Of a stretch of DNA of 64,000 nt, positions 1-13,407 are shown in pieces. The translations under genes were made by a program, and so were the position numbers. Source of the DNA: Schistosoma mansoni. Lineage: Eukaryota; Platyhelminthes; Trematoda; Strigeidida; Schistosomatidae. Every line of letters begins with the position of its first letter. Position 1 is the first letter of the stretch. A model generated the notes under the pieces. It was not told the origin of the DNA and did not search any database. It saw only the letters and a list, made by a program, of their open reading frames with translations. The DNA is taken from assembly GCF_000237925.1 (NCBI RefSeq), contig NW_017386039.1:124001-188000 (forward strand), written 5' to 3'.

Positions 1-3000
1 CAGCGTATCCTATTGGAGCCTAGAAGTTTAGCCAAGTTATTAAATAGTTCGGATTCGAATTGCGCTCCTCTATCCGTCGTTATTGTTATAGGTGTACCAA
101 AAATGGTTACCCAGTTCTGTATGAAAACTTTGGCTACTGTTTCCGCTGTGATGTCCGCTATCGGGATGGCTATAGGGAATCTGGTAAATCGATCTATGCA
201 TGTAAAAAGATAATTAAAACCGTTTGAACGTGGTAAAGGACCTACCAAGTCGATATGCACATGGGCAAAACGTGCATCTGGTTGCGAGAAAACACCTATG
301 GGTGAATTTGTGTGACGATTTATCTTTGATTGTTGACATGCTGAACACTCTCTAACCCATTTGTGTACATTCTTCTGTAAATTCGGCCATATATATCTGG
401 CATTGATTAGTTTTGTTGAAGCTTTTGCGCCAGGATGAGACAAAGAATGAAAGTTATTATATATCAACTTTCGCATACTTTTGGGAACGAAAGGTCGCGG
501 CATTGCCTTGGTCGTGTCACAGTAGATTAGAATACCATCGACAGGTGATGGGAACTGTTTTAAATTAAGACTTGAATTGTTTGTTTTAAGCAGGTTTTGT
601 AATTCTAGATCCTGCTCTTGTTCGTTTCTCAACGTCTCGAAGTTTACTGTAGACTGCTGTAGCACGTTTATTTCTAGCCTAGATAAAGCATCTGCCGCCT
701 GATTGTCCTGACCTTTGACATGTCGGATATCGCTTGTGAACTGTGATATATAGTCAAGGTGTCGGACTTCTCGAGGTGAGTATTTATCAGCTCTTGCTTT
801 TAGTGCATTCGTTAGTGGTTTGTGATCCGTAAAGACTATAAATTCCCTGCCTTCTAACATGTGTCGGAAGTGTTTAATGGTTAGGTAGATTGCAAGAAGT
901 TCTCGCCCGAAGGTAGAATACCTTGTCTCTGCTGGAGCGAGTCTTTTTGAGAAGAAAGCAATTGGTTTCCAGGCGTTTTTAACCAGTTGATTAAGGGTAC
1001 CGCCTACTGCTTTATCAGAAGCATCCACCATCAAAGCAAGTGGGGAAAGAGAATTCGGATACATCAACGTAGTTGCTTGAGCTAGTTTATCTTTAAGCTG
1101 TTTAATAGCTTCGACAGCGTCAGAAGACAGTTTGAATTCTTTTGGTTTTCCTTTTAGTGAATCTGTCAAAGGTTGCATTAATTGTGCACAACCTGGTATG
1201 AATCTGCGATAAAAGTTAATTAGACCTAGAAAACTTCTCAGTTGTGTTAGAGAACTAGGTATGGGATATTGTTTAATGGTGTCTACTTCTTTTTTGATCG
1301 GTTTAATCCCTTCTGGGCTTATTGTGTGACCGAGAAATTCTAAAGTTTGAACACCGAAAACACACTTACTTTGATGTATGTTTATTCCATGTTCATCCAG
1401 TCTTTTTAACACTGTTTTTACATGCTGTTCGTGTGATTGCAAATCGGGGCTGGCAATTAACAAGTCGTCTATATACCCCTGCGCAAATGGCATATCTCGA
1501 AGTAGATTGTCTATGAATCTTTGAAATGTCTGTGCCGCATTTCTCAGGCCGAATGGCATGCGTATAAACTCGAATAAGCCAAAGGGTGTTGTAATAGCTG
1601 TCTTGGGGATATCTTCATCCGCCACTGGAATATTGTGATATGCCCTGACTAAGTCAATTTTAGTGAATATGTTCATACCCTGTAAACCGTTTGTGAAATC
1701 TTGGATATGCGGTATTGGGTACCTATCTGGTACGGTTTGACGGTTGAGGGCTCTGTAATCTCCGCACGGTCGCCAGTCACCTTCATTTTTCTTTGGGACC
1801 ATATGCAAAGGGGATGCCCATTGGCTATCAGAGGGACGGATAATACCCAGTTGTAGCATATAATCAAACTCGGCCCTAGCGATTTTGAGCTTATCTGGTG
1901 CTAGTCTCCTGGGTTTTGCAAAAACCGGTGCACCTTCGGTTTTGATAGTGTGACTTACTTTTAGTTTGTCTTTAGAAGGCTGTGGGTTTGGTTTAGTTAA
2001 GTTTGGAAATTCCGCGAGTATATCTTGGAATTTCGCTGTTGTTACTGGAGGAGTTTGAATCAAGTTAAGAGAGCTGATGTGACTTTCTTTGCCTTTTGTG
2101 TGTAATACGAAGTTTCTTTTAGTGTTAATCGCCGTTTCTTGGTGTCAACTAGAAATTCGTATCTCTCTAGAAAGTCCATCCCCAGTATTGCCAGATCTAA
2201 GTCGGCTACCGTGAAAACCCAAGGGAATTGCCTCCTGAACCCCAAATCTAGGGTTAAGTTTTTCTGCCCAAATGTCGCAATTTTAGTTTTGTTTGCAGCT
2301 TGAAGTGTAATTGATGATGTTTCTCGACTAATCTCAGTTTTATTTTGAGGGATGATGCTAAGAGCAGCGCCAGTATCCACCAAGAAATTCAAGCCAGAGT
2401 TTCTGTCTCTAACATAAAACAAGCGACTGTTTTGGCGCCCCTCCTCAGTCGTCGCGACCTGGGGAGGGGTTACTCGTTTCCCGCTGTCTTAGAATTATGC
2501 TTAGGCCAGGCGCATGGTTGCATGCACTTGGTTGAGTTGACACCAAACTTCCAGTGGTACCAACAAAACTGCCCAGGTTGTCTGGACATTTGTGACCTGT
2601 TTTGTGACTTGGATCGTGGTCGTTGTGGTGACCTGCTCCTGTTTCTATGACCCATTTGCATTCTGGTGACAGCCTCAGTGAGACTCTTAACACTCGCAAT
2701 GAGTCCTTCTATGACGGGGTCTTTTGCTGATTCTACTTTTTGTGTGTGATTTATTGTGCCTGGCCCAGTTGGAGGACCTCTCTCCATTATTCTATCGGCT
2801 ATACGCGCTAAATGAGATAATGAGGTTTCAGGATCTTGTGCATCCAAACAGTGTCGGACGTAGCATGGGAGAGCTTGTATCCATCCTTGTTTTAGGACTG
2901 CTTCACCCACCGTGTTATCACCCATTAACACTTGGAGGTGACGCAAAAACTGTGACGGCGACCGATCACCTAGTGTTTCACCTTGAAAAAGTCTTTGGAT

Positions 3001-3779
3001 TCTTTGACTATCTGATAATGATAAACGGTTCATTATCTCTCGTCTTAAGATGGTGTATGGTTGTGGTGATGGTGGATCTAAAATCAAGTCACGGACTTCT
3101 TTGGCGACTGAAGGAGGAAGGATAGAACACAAGTCTCTATAGCGAATCCCTTCAGATTTGATATTGTGTCTCGTGAAATAATGCTCTAGTTGAGCAAACC
3201 ACAACTCAGGATCACTACGATCAAATTCTGGAAGTCGGGATTTCGTAGTCATAACAGTGTCTATCTCCACTGGTGACAAATCCTCTAGATTATGGGTTTC
3301 TATTGAGTCTGACATGAGGTGTGTGACAAATATAGCAATAAAGTTAGCACGAAAAATGGTTACTATAACACGAATAACTTAAGATAATACGGAATAAACT
3401 AGTTATATACTCAACTTAGTTTACGGATAATCAGGTCTACTTTTACGATTAAGTAAAAAAAAAAAAGATTAACAGAAATGAGGTTAAATTGTGCTCAAAA
3501 AGGGCTCACCACTTTCGTGCCTATAGGTAACCCTCGTGCTATTGATAGAAGAAACCAGAGAAGTAGTGAATAGGTCTTTATTTCGATCTTCGCGCAGTCA
3601 CAGTGGAGCGTGGGATTATCTGTTCAGACAAACAAAGGCTCTCAACATTCCATATAAGATAGTAGGGAATATAACGCTTACAAAAGGTAAGGAAGTGAAT
3701 GAATACTTGAACAATACTGTTTTAGCATATGCCTGGTTGTTTGGGGTCAACTCTTAACCAACCAACCTGAGCTGTTACA
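1..3779 (-). mobile_element. Ty3/Gypsy LTR retrotransposon fossil, CsRn1/Boudicca-like, cut by window edge
   Basis: Read on the minus strand, the order is LTR (about 3518-3779), leader, gag (2470-3315), aspartyl protease (2060-2422), reverse transcriptase (about 1060-1960), RNase H (about 700-1000) and integrase (about 450 to the edge). The gag ends in a CHCC-type zinc knuckle (C-x-x-H-x-x-x-x-x-x-x-x-C-x-x-x-C order), typical of the CsRn1 lineage. The protease has DTGA and ILGMD; the RT has CGDYRALN and a YIDD box; the integrase has an HHCC finger, then the IDLVGPL and TDRGAQFES stretches of the catalytic core. The far LTR lies outside the window, so LTR divergence cannot be used for dating. 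Gag and protease are open but pol is not open throughout, so the copy is broken in a few places. Good domain preservation suggests moderate age. Family placement is from motif recall. Confidence 0.85.
3518..3779 (-). repeat. Putative 5' LTR of the Gypsy-like fossil
   Basis: On the minus strand the segment starts TGTAACA at 3779 and ends CA near 3518. A TGG-starting, primer-binding-like stretch follows a few bases further on (about 3513 downward), and the gag start lies about 200 bases beyond. Both boundaries are inferred from these termini alone, because the partner LTR is outside the window. Confidence 0.5.
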
Positions 3780-3990
3780 CATTTAATATGAATAAAAGAG
3801 ATACGGTACACAACAATGGCAACGCCCGCAAGGCTGATCCGTGCCATCCGATTGAGTTGAATTCTATATTTCCGCGTTCACCATTGTTGGCTTTCTCTTC
3901 GTGTTAACTGTTGAATATCTACTTTCCCGGTTATCTCATGTTCAGCTTTGAGAATTGTGTGATTAGGACCAATACTTTCACACACCCGTC
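3780..3990. repeat. Unclassified ~0.2 kb interspersed repeat, copy 1
   Basis: This stretch matches 44891-45085 closely, with the same orientation and scattered substitutions over about 190 bases. It begins at the outer edge of the LTR of the neighbouring fossil, so the fossil either inserted at its border or removed part of it. No ORF, terminal inverted repeat or RNA polymerase III box is evident, so the class is unknown. Confidence 0.7.
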
Positions 3991-6900
3991 TAACATCATC
4001 CATAATTTTTCCTGTTTTCATCAAACATTACGATAATTATCTTCCTCATGCTCCTCTATATTCTGATCATTCAGTCTTTAACACTGCGAACATAAAGTAT
4101 CCTGCTTGGTATTTTAATATTTGCTCGTCTCAGAATTTCTAGTGACTTGGTACGAACAAATTTATTTATTTGGAAGAAATATTCAGTCCTACATATTGAA
4201 AATACAATTCCTGTTTCACTTCGGGATGGGTAGTTTATTTTGATTTTTGCGAGTGGGTTTTATCACTTGCTACAACTTTCTTCCGAACCCATTGATAGAT
4301 GGAGCATCAGCTACGCATTGATTTAAGGAGTTTCACTCGTTGTTACTTCAATGGAAAGATCTTCAGTTATCAGATAAGTAGTTCTTAGCTGGTAAACTCT
4401 TGAAATTATGCCTTTGAATTCCCCGTTTTGATTAGGAAGGACAGTCAGGGCGTATTAAGTGGAAACTTAATACTATGCAGTAAAAAATGACAACTCCGCC
4501 ACTTTCGTTCCTTCTTTGCAACACGGAAACGATTTAGCCTAATTCGTTTCGCTTTATACGGCAGCTGTGCTATTCCGATACTGAGCATAGTTTCTGTCCT
4601 TTGACTCTTTCTCATTAGCCCACCGTCTTTATAGGCAAGCGCTGGGTGGTTGTAAGCAATGCTCGTACTAATTTTGGACGAACACTGTACTTAAAGCCTA
4701 AGAGGTCTTATCATTGACATGTCTAAGAACTATATGTAATGACTAGGGGCTCATAAACCCTTGTATGTTTTGCACAATATTATGCAGTAGTGTTTTTCCC
4801 GGTTTAGGAATGGTCCTAGGCCATTTTCTGTCTGAAAAACAGGTAGATCAATGTTATTGACCGTATATTAATCTGCAGCTCAGTGACAAACGCACATGTT
4901 AATAGACTTAGAAGCATTTTTCCTTAACTGTCAAATTCATTAACATTCATATACTTTTTTGTGGGTAATTGTTAGGCTCTGAAGCAATAATTTCACTGCT
5001 TATAGCTCTTAGTGCGTTTAAATTCTTAATATGTATATAAACCGTTGGTGATGGGAAAGGAGGAAGTTGATCGACATATAAAAATAGTACTGAATTTAAA
5101 GTAGTTCATAGAATGACTCCACAAAGTACTTTTTCTGGATAGACAACTGTCTAGGTTGGAGTATCAACATCCTTATTGAGAATGAAATACAGTGTAACTA
5201 AATGTCCCTAACTGTCACACCAGACACAGTGAACAAACAGTCGAACAATAATCCATTTATTGAACAACTAAACAAGCATTGTTCGCTGAGAAAAGCAATA
5301 CCAACACGATTTCATTAACAGTTGTTTTCGTTGACTGACTCTACAGTCCAACTATGAGTTGCAGATCCCACACAATACATTCACTAATGGAGCGTCGCTA
5401 TGAAGTACGCACTAATTAGGTAGTCTGTGAATGCTTGAACGTTATCATACCCTTCTCCCATCATAAATGTTGTACTGCTATCACGAAATGATCCGAAAAT
5501 ACTGTCTCCTATCTTCGTCCCTTGAACTGTGCACGAATATTAGAAATTTGGATGTTTTACAGAATTCCTAATAGCCTTTTCTTTACACCAGCCAAAATTA
5601 CATCAAGATGTATATATATTTACGTCTTCCCGAAATTAAAACCATCTCAACACAGAACGGTGAAATATGTCTCGCTCACCTTATTTTCGGTTCACGAAAA
5701 GGGGATAAGTGTCCCCAATGAAAAATGATGGAGATTATCTGTGATTCCGTGGTGAGTTAAAATTATGTATAATGTTGTACGTTCTGTGTACCGTTTCATA
5801 ATTACTTCCAGGGTGTTTCTGTACAGGGTAACTTGTTCTGTCTCTCCAACTGCTGATTGTATAGTTTTGCAATAAATTAGTTTTCCGGAATTTTTGCTTG
5901 GCTCTCTTTGACAAATAGATCTAAAAAATATGAAAATATGGAAATCGAAAAACAAAACTGCATGGTCCCTCGTATGGGCTCGTATATAGCTGCAAAAAAA
6001 TCCTCAAAATAAGTAGTTCTGTAAGTTTTTGACGCCTGATGCTGAACTGATTAATTTTGGTGGATTCGCCTGGCTGAAAGTGTTCAGCAACGCATTCGCA
6101 CCAGATCACGAGTGAATACGCTGTGCTACACATCTTATGCAACCGCTAACGGGCTTAGATTAATCACTTCCCAATATATCGACAGCCTTTCAAAAATATC
6201 TCCAAACCTCTTATCTTCTGACTTCTGATTTGATTGGGTTAGCATACTTTGATTGTAAAGGTGTTACTAGTTAAGGTGTTGTGAAACATGGGAAACTTAT
6301 GGTATATTCAGTGATTTATATTCTTGAAGTATTCACAGTCGGCATTGTTCGTAGTTGATTCTTTTACACGATACGGTACTTCTAGTGAATACAGCAACTA
6401 TTGCCTTACGCTTGTGGATTCTACCAGTACTGAAGTCATGCATTCCCAAAAAATCAAATAGAGTACTGATTGAAAATCACAGGAAAACAATAATGTTTTG
6501 ATAGTTTGACATGGAATATTTTATCTAGAGTGGATTACAATTCCTTCCGATCAAAAATGATCAAAATTAGGAAAATTTATTCAGAGAGAGAAAGTAACGT
6601 GGTTGTTTAAATATGGCACAAGAATAACTAAGATTAGAGTAACTTTTTGGCTAAACTGCCCACACTGAATGATACCAGACGCCTGAAAACTTCTTGCATA
6701 AAAGGCAAGGAGGGAGATTAACAGGTACTACTAAACTCTCCATCAAGATATTGCGTGATGAAATGAACATCTTGACATAAACGACAAATGCCAGTGATGC
6801 AATTCCGCCTTAAAATTTATGTATAAAACTTTTGAGCAAATTGCGATACATACCGTGTGCATTTTTTTCGTAAGATATGTATCTGAAGGGTTTTGTGTAG

Positions 6901-7128
6901 CACTAGCAGCACGGTAATATAGAAATGACCTGTGATTTAGAATTCATGCTTGATTGGATTATTACATTCATTTGGACAGTTTCAGTTAGTTAAAAACCAA
7001 TTGAGCCCAGAATATATACACATTACATCGGAGGATTTACTCCAACAGCAATTCTAGCCAAATGATCGAGTTGCCCACCGAATTTGTTTTGAAGATGCAA
7101 AAGGTAGGTCATTTCTATAGCTTCAGAA
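3991..7128. other. Intergenic region upstream of CCDC113, no gene seen
   Basis: Only short ORFs without recognisable motifs occur here. No repeat family was recognised apart from the copy at the left border. The CCDC113 promoter should lie toward the right end, but no specific element can be pointed to. Confidence 0.5.
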
Positions 7129-10100
7129 ATGCAGAGTACATTTAAAGAAGAGGATTGGATCATTGGAGCGTCAAACGACGAGTTGCTAAAAGCTATAACA
7201 CAAATACAGTAAACATAGTCACTGTATTGTTTTTGATAAACTAGAAGCCATGTTTCCAAAGAATCAGTGGAAAATGAATGTTACAAGAGCTTTTTAGGCA
7301 AACTAGATATTGAAACAGAGTTTGTAAAATATATGTGAATATTTTTTATCACTGCAACTCATCAGGAAAGCTATCCCATCTCTCAGTAGGAGGGCATCAT
7401 TAGTGAGAAAGCGTTCAAAGAGTAGAAGTTCTGCTATAGATAGGTTTGTCACGTTGACGAATGAACAGAAATGTCTTATACTACAAGCACAATATGAAGA
7501 CCTCAAAAAAGAAAGTGAACAGACAAGAGCTAGCTTCGAAGAAACACTGGATCTACAAAAAGTAACAAATGTATGACTCATAATGATGGTACTGTTCCTT
7601 TTTCGTCAGGCTATTTCTGAAGAGTTGAAAACACGTCAAGAAGAAATCCTGAAGAATTATAACCAATTTTGCAAACTAGTGGGAAGAAGGAATTCATCTA
7701 GGGGTATCCAGGTTGTTTCTGCTGAAAAGGTCCTACGGTTTTCGGACGACTACTTGAAATCTCTTGTGAGTATAGTTAGTTTGTTATGTAATCCACTACT
7801 CGGTGTTTGAGTTTGTTTTTATGCGATACCTAACTTTAACCTATTGAAGGCTTAAATGATCAACAGAAGCCTTTCAGTGAGCAAAATATGCTTATTCATG
7901 AAGTATGTTGTGACCCTCAAATCATGTTTTATGCTCAGACGTCCAGGATTTCACGCTGTTCCTGAGGAAGACACTTATTGACAATTCCTTAACCCGAATG
8001 CTGATATAGTATATTTAGAGATACATGTGTTCAGGAAATCTTTATTTTAACCCTGGCGTTGGCTAAGTTCATAACATGGCATTGCTTTCTTCCTGATACT
8101 ATCGTATTTATTCTAGCGCAGATCAACTAATAATTCTAATGTGTAGCAAACATCGAATTACATAAGGAAGACAATTAGAGCACTGACACCTCATTTTCTA
8201 ATTTTCGACCAGTAATGTCGAATCAAAATCTCAACTAGAGATTCGTATTGGTTTCACTTGTTATTGAGTTTCATGGATTAGGGAACTGTACATTATTTGC
8301 GTACTGAAAATAAACAATACTTAATTTGCAAGAGAAAGCAGGCAGGAAAAGAAACAGTTGGAAGTGTAGCAGTAAATAAAAGAACACGCCTGGGGATAGT
8401 CAAAGTTTGAGTGATCAAAACAAACACTAGGTTCCTTTTATCTTTTATTTAATCTAATCAGTCATTCATTTGAAAAAGTAAAATTTCAATAGTTCAGATT
8501 ACAGTGTCTCTACACAGCAAACCAGTGATCGAACATTATTTGTTAATTTTTATGAAGAGTATACCGTCTTGACAAGTAAACAGACGTAAGTAAACCACCC
8601 AGTGTCACATATACTCATAATTTAGCCCTTAATAGACGAAAAGCTTTGAAATTGGGAAGATATTTTGCCAAGAGCAGAATAACTCAGGAATACGGCACTT
8701 CATCTTTAGTTATTGTGGGAGCGACAATACATCAGTATAACGAGGGATGAAGATGACCACTTTGAGATTGATGTCTCCAAAAATGTTTTAGAGAAAAGTA
8801 TCTGACGAATAACCAGGATTATTAGCACAATGGGTTAGCAATCTCCCGACGGTTGAATATTTCTAAAGGAAAACATAAGCCTCATTATACTGACCAGTAC
8901 AATATTATTCTGTAGCTCAGGAACACTGGTTGAATCGAAAAGCAAACTATGAGAAGTGTTAGTAAAGGGCAAAACGCATAACTTGGTAATCCACTTGTAT
9001 TTCTTAGTTGAAGCAGTTTGACTCACTTTTTTAAATTTCGTATTTATATTAAACTATTGGTTTATTCATGTCAACTAATGATAGTTCAATACATTCAAAA
9101 TTGTCTATTGATCGAACATTTAAGTTGATACGTACCACTATATATTCTGATCAATTATAAATCAGCTGTGGGATAATTGTTGATACATAAATAAACCTCC
9201 ATACACAGCCTTGCATTGTCCTGTGCATCAAGCCACATCAGTCTTGCTCCGTTTATCAAGTAATAAGTAGTAGTTTACCTCGTAGCCATAACATTCATAG
9301 CATAATCAGCAACAAAACCATTTTATCATGTCATTACACAACAGGTATTTGAGTATCCTTCGAACAACTGATATTATGGAAGCCACAGTGTCAATCAACC
9401 ACGCGTATTACATGTGACCTAAAGCGTACTGCATGTAGTTGGTGAGTTGCGTAAGTAAAACGGAAAATTTAGAATAAGCATGAAATCACGTACTTTTTTT
9501 TCATTAACAGTCAATATCTGGTTTTTGAGGAGGCTATTAATAACATTTCAAATAACATGAAGTAGTTTTTAGATTTTTTGGTTAAGGATTTAAAACAAAT
9601 AAACCCTTATATGAATCCCAGTAAAATGTGCATACTCGTGAGGTTTGGATTATAAAAGGACTGCGTTCCTTATGTAACACCGTTAGGCTAGCAGACGTCA
9701 CTCAGGAAACGGTAATACAATTCAGTATAGTAGTAACATACATCTAGGTCGGATATAGAGTAGCAAAAAAACATGCTAATCAAATTTGGACATGAATAGT
9801 CTTAGTGACTCAGATACAAATTTAGACACATTAAGTCAATGTTTTCTAGTGAAATAAAGATTTAGAACCTAATACAAAATGTCAGTCACAACACAACACA
9901 GTACAGCCATTTTATGGTTTTAAATAGTTTATTTTCTAACATTGTATACATTACAGGACACTCAATCAGATAAACTTCGTTTGAAAAATAGTTCCATAAA
10001 AAGTACTTTGAAGAAAGTTGAAGAACAACTGAGGCAAAAGGAATCTGGAGAAGTGTTAGGTGCTGTCGATTTTGAACAGATGAAAATAGATAACACAAAA

Positions 10101-11782
10101 TGTCTTGCAGAGATTGATGAAAAGAATCATAATATTCAGGAAATGAAAATAACTGCTGCAAGAACACTTCAAATCTTAAATGGATACAAAGTAACAATAT
10201 TATTCATGATTGACTGTATGTTTCATTAGAAAAAGTTAGGTGAAGCACTACAAGAGGAGAAATACATTAAAGAAGAACAAAAGCAACGTCGAGAAATGCA
10301 AAAGCGCGTCGAAAGTGAGGTTATCCTAGCAAAACAGGTACCTCTTTTTGAAATCAACAAGTCAATCCAAATATATATATATATATATTGCCTACAACCA
10401 ATTGAAATACTACAGATATCAGAAAGCAGTTGAAAATTCCGAAACAAGATTTTTAGATAATATATAATGCTTGGCAACATATATGCAACGTAAAGTTAGA
10501 AAAGTCAGCCAATAAATAACAAGCAATGGAAACATTACAGCTTTAATTAGTTATGTAATACGTAAATTTTGAATTCCTACAAGAAATATGACTACTCACA
10601 ACTTATTTATTATCAAGGCTTAAATCTTATACAGCGGTTTGTGATATTAGGCTGCTGATATCTGTTCGATAATCCCATGCACTCAGTGGTGAAGTAAAAA
10701 TGACTGTTTCGCATAAACACTTAGTGAGAGGCACATAGATACACCACTATTATCTAACTAATTGATACGAACATAGGCTTTTAGGAGTGGAAATCGATAG
10801 GTAGCCTAGCACCCAGATAAATACTTGGTTGTATGTTGTAGTAAATATACCAGATCATGGCGAAATATTTTTCTCATAGTGATAAAGCTGTACCCTGGTC
10901 CAACTGGATGTAATGACAGAGGTTTAATTTCCCTGTTTTTCATGAAGGAACTACGATTGGAAAGAAAACTTAATGAAAAATTCGAGGACCAAATCTCATC
11001 ATATAGTGTACCATCTGTAATAGATTTTGTTAAACTTGTTAGTGAAGAACGAGATTTAACGCGCAAACAAAATATATACATGCGAAGATTAAAGATAGCA
11101 GAAGTAAGTCACATTTTTTAGGTATAAAATGCTGAGTATTTCAGGGCAAATGATTAGACTGAAAATCCAGAGTTCTACATTACTATTTTATTAATCCTTT
11201 GCAGTAGTTTTGTTGTTTATCTGTTGACACATCGATATACAGCATAAACATGGTTTACGACATTTTTTAGCATGGACATTGGACTTTCATTTTCAAATAT
11301 TAGGAAATATTATAATGAGCAAAAGCGAGAAACACATAGATTTATAGAAGATTTAAATTTAATAACACTAGGAACTGGAAAAACAGATTGTACAGTTTCC
11401 AATTATTAGTGAATAACAACAGGCAGGCAAAACAATTTATACTCATTTTTTCAGGAAAAAGCGCTCAAGTAAGCAACACTAGTTTTATATTGTCACATAC
11501 AGAATTGTACTGTTATGATAAGTAAGAACACGTGAATATACTTATTTGTATTACTTCGAAATAAAAATAATCATAAACTTACTCGTACACGTATATAATA
11601 AGTTTGTAAATTCAAAACTGAAATTTACATCAGCAAATGCTTATATTAATAGTGAATGCATTACATAACTTAGAAGTTAAATGGAAATACTTAAATTACA
11701 ATTCTTCTTCAAGGTGGAACTGTGTTGTCAAAAGAAACTCTGGTTGAAAAATCAACGGGGTAGCCTTAATGAAACAACTTAG
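7129..11782 (+). CDS. CCDC113: CCDC113 / CFAP263 ciliary coiled-coil protein, 8 exons
   Basis: Exons: 7129-7208, 7245-7319, 7366-7561, 7610-7765, 9957-10190, 10230-10337, 10948-11103, 11714-11782; every junction is GT-AG and in phase, giving about 357 residues (human protein about 377). Matches remembered from human CCDC113 include RKRSKSR followed by LTNEQK in exon 3, VDFEQMKI and TLQILNGYK in exon 5, and SVPSVIDFV ending in LKIAE in exon 7. In the last exon KLW falls at the spacing of human KAW after IAE. The protein is almost entirely coiled coil. In the known family it partners CCDC96 at the base of radial spoke 3 near the nexin-dynein regulatory complex and tunes beating. Introns 1, 2, 3 and 5 are only 36, 46, 48 and 39 bases. 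The start is the first ATG in frame after a stop; a short extra upstream exon is not excluded. Exon 2 uses a weaker GTTTGT donor. Confidence 0.9.
10369..10388. repeat. (AT)n microsatellite in CCDC113 intron 6
   Basis: A run of about ten AT units lies 30 bases after the exon 6 donor. It is a simple repeat and a likely length polymorphism. Confidence 0.85.
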
Positions 11783-12660
11783 CTGATGGCATCTGTGGAA
11801 CAGCTTCATGATTATTTTTGAAAATACGATTTGTTAGAATGATATTTATTTGTTTATTCATCCTAATAAACAAAATATTGAATCAGAATTTATACTATTT
11901 TTTGTAAAATAGTTTGAATTGTTAAACACGCTAACGGAGGAATAGATCGGGAATACATGGTAAATTGTTTGGATTGAAGTGAATTCGCACTGTAAAGGAT
12001 TTTCTTTAGTCAATCAAATTAATTGGCTTAAAAAACTTATCGAATGCAATCTAAATATGCTGTTAACATAAAAAGCATAAATCGCAGAATGTTCGATTTA
12101 ACTGTTATAGCGTCTGTATGTAGGTGGAATTCTACGACTCACTAAAGAACAAAAGCAATGCAGAAATTCACTACGAAGACCTGGACTGCAGTTTGTTATT
12201 CAAGTAAATGACTTTTCTCACAGCTTAGCGACTGAGAGTAACAAGGATAATATAGCGATATGAGAAAACCAATATAGTGACAAAATAGACATTTATTTCA
12301 TAAAAAGCCAAGTTCATTACAAACAGAATGTATTGCAAAAATGTCCATCACAATATAAAGTACTATTCATTACGATCCCATGTTTAAGGGCGAACTTAGG
12401 TAAATCACAGCGTTGGAAATTATGTAAATGAGCTAGTAAGAAAATCAATAAAAAAGCATATAATACACAATTAAATATCCTTATAATATTAACAAATACC
12501 AATTAAGTAACTTTATATATATGAAATTCTACCAGAAATATGTTGATAATGACAAATAGCTAAGTGGATGAAGAATATTGTCTTCTATTATATCCAACGA
12601 AACTAAACTAAGAATAGAAGAAACAGAAATATTTGTATACTAAATTAACTTCGCAATGCC
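11783..12660. other. Intergenic space between convergent CCDC113 and COG1, no gene seen
   Basis: This is AT-rich sequence downstream of the CCDC113 stop. AATAAA-like hexamers occur but none is clearly a processing site. No ORF with recognisable features was found. Confidence 0.5.
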
Positions 12661-13045
12661 GATAAATCACCTGACTCATTTCGGAGATTCTATCAACCTT
12701 AATGGGTTGGTATCTAACAAAACCTCAGCACGGATTCAGTAAACTTGATTTTCTGATGAATTATGTAACCAGTGACGTAGTCGAGATATTCGTCTTCTAA
12801 TCAAAGAACAGTTTTACTAAGCACCAGTTCACTGTGTTCTACTATATGGGTGGACCATGGCAATCAACAGTACATGATATTCATAGGTTACTATTATTCG
12901 ATCATTAATATCTTCAAAGTATCGCTATGTTTTGGGGATAACGAGTGGTCAAACCTGAGGTGTGGAATAGGATACTAAATGACAATGGCAAAACGGTTGA
13001 TGAAGTAGTGAACCGTCAACTTCTGGAGTGGTTAAGAAATATTTA
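12660..13045 (+). mobile_element. Decayed RTE LINE relic (RT C-terminal region)
   Basis: Collinear, weakly similar DNA to 28600-28970 of the intact RTE copy: the segment for 'isolate the arms of the RT tail' reads through recognisable words such as CTCAGCACGGAT, GACCATGG and TGATGAAGTAGTGAA in the same order. Many substitutions and indels show that it is old. It lies just beyond the COG1 stop in the opposite orientation to that gene, and may overlap the COG1 3' UTR on the other strand only in part. Confidence 0.65.
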
Positions 13046-13407
13046 CTAGAGTTCCAAGCATTAAATCGTGATCAGAGCGAAATTCAGTGTGGTCACGCAT
13101 TTAAATGATCTTATATTGTTGCGGAAATGTCCATTTAAATTCCTAAATAGTCATTATTTTATATTTGTTTGCACTTATCTGGAAAAGATCTTAGAGGAAC
13201 TGATGGGATCTATGCCTTCAGAAAGACCCAAATCCCAGTCAATCAGTATTGAAGAAGTTATTCTCAGGCTATTCAGATCAAAATACCGACTCTATGTTTT
13301 TCTGTCAGTCGGTCTTAAAAATAAACTGACTATCAGTTTCTTACAAGCTGGCATTATAGGCTAAGAATATGAATATAACAATGACATATCATAATGAAAT
13401 CTTACAC

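Noticed and set aside
3536-3757. 73-codon plus-strand frame
   Set aside because: It lies wholly within the putative LTR and shows no protein feature.
11303-11410. Plus-strand frame KYYNEQKRETHRF as the last CCDC113 exon
   Set aside because: Its phase does not fit the exon 7 donor. The exon at 11714-11782 fits in phase, has a good acceptor and aligns at the right spacing with the family C-terminus.
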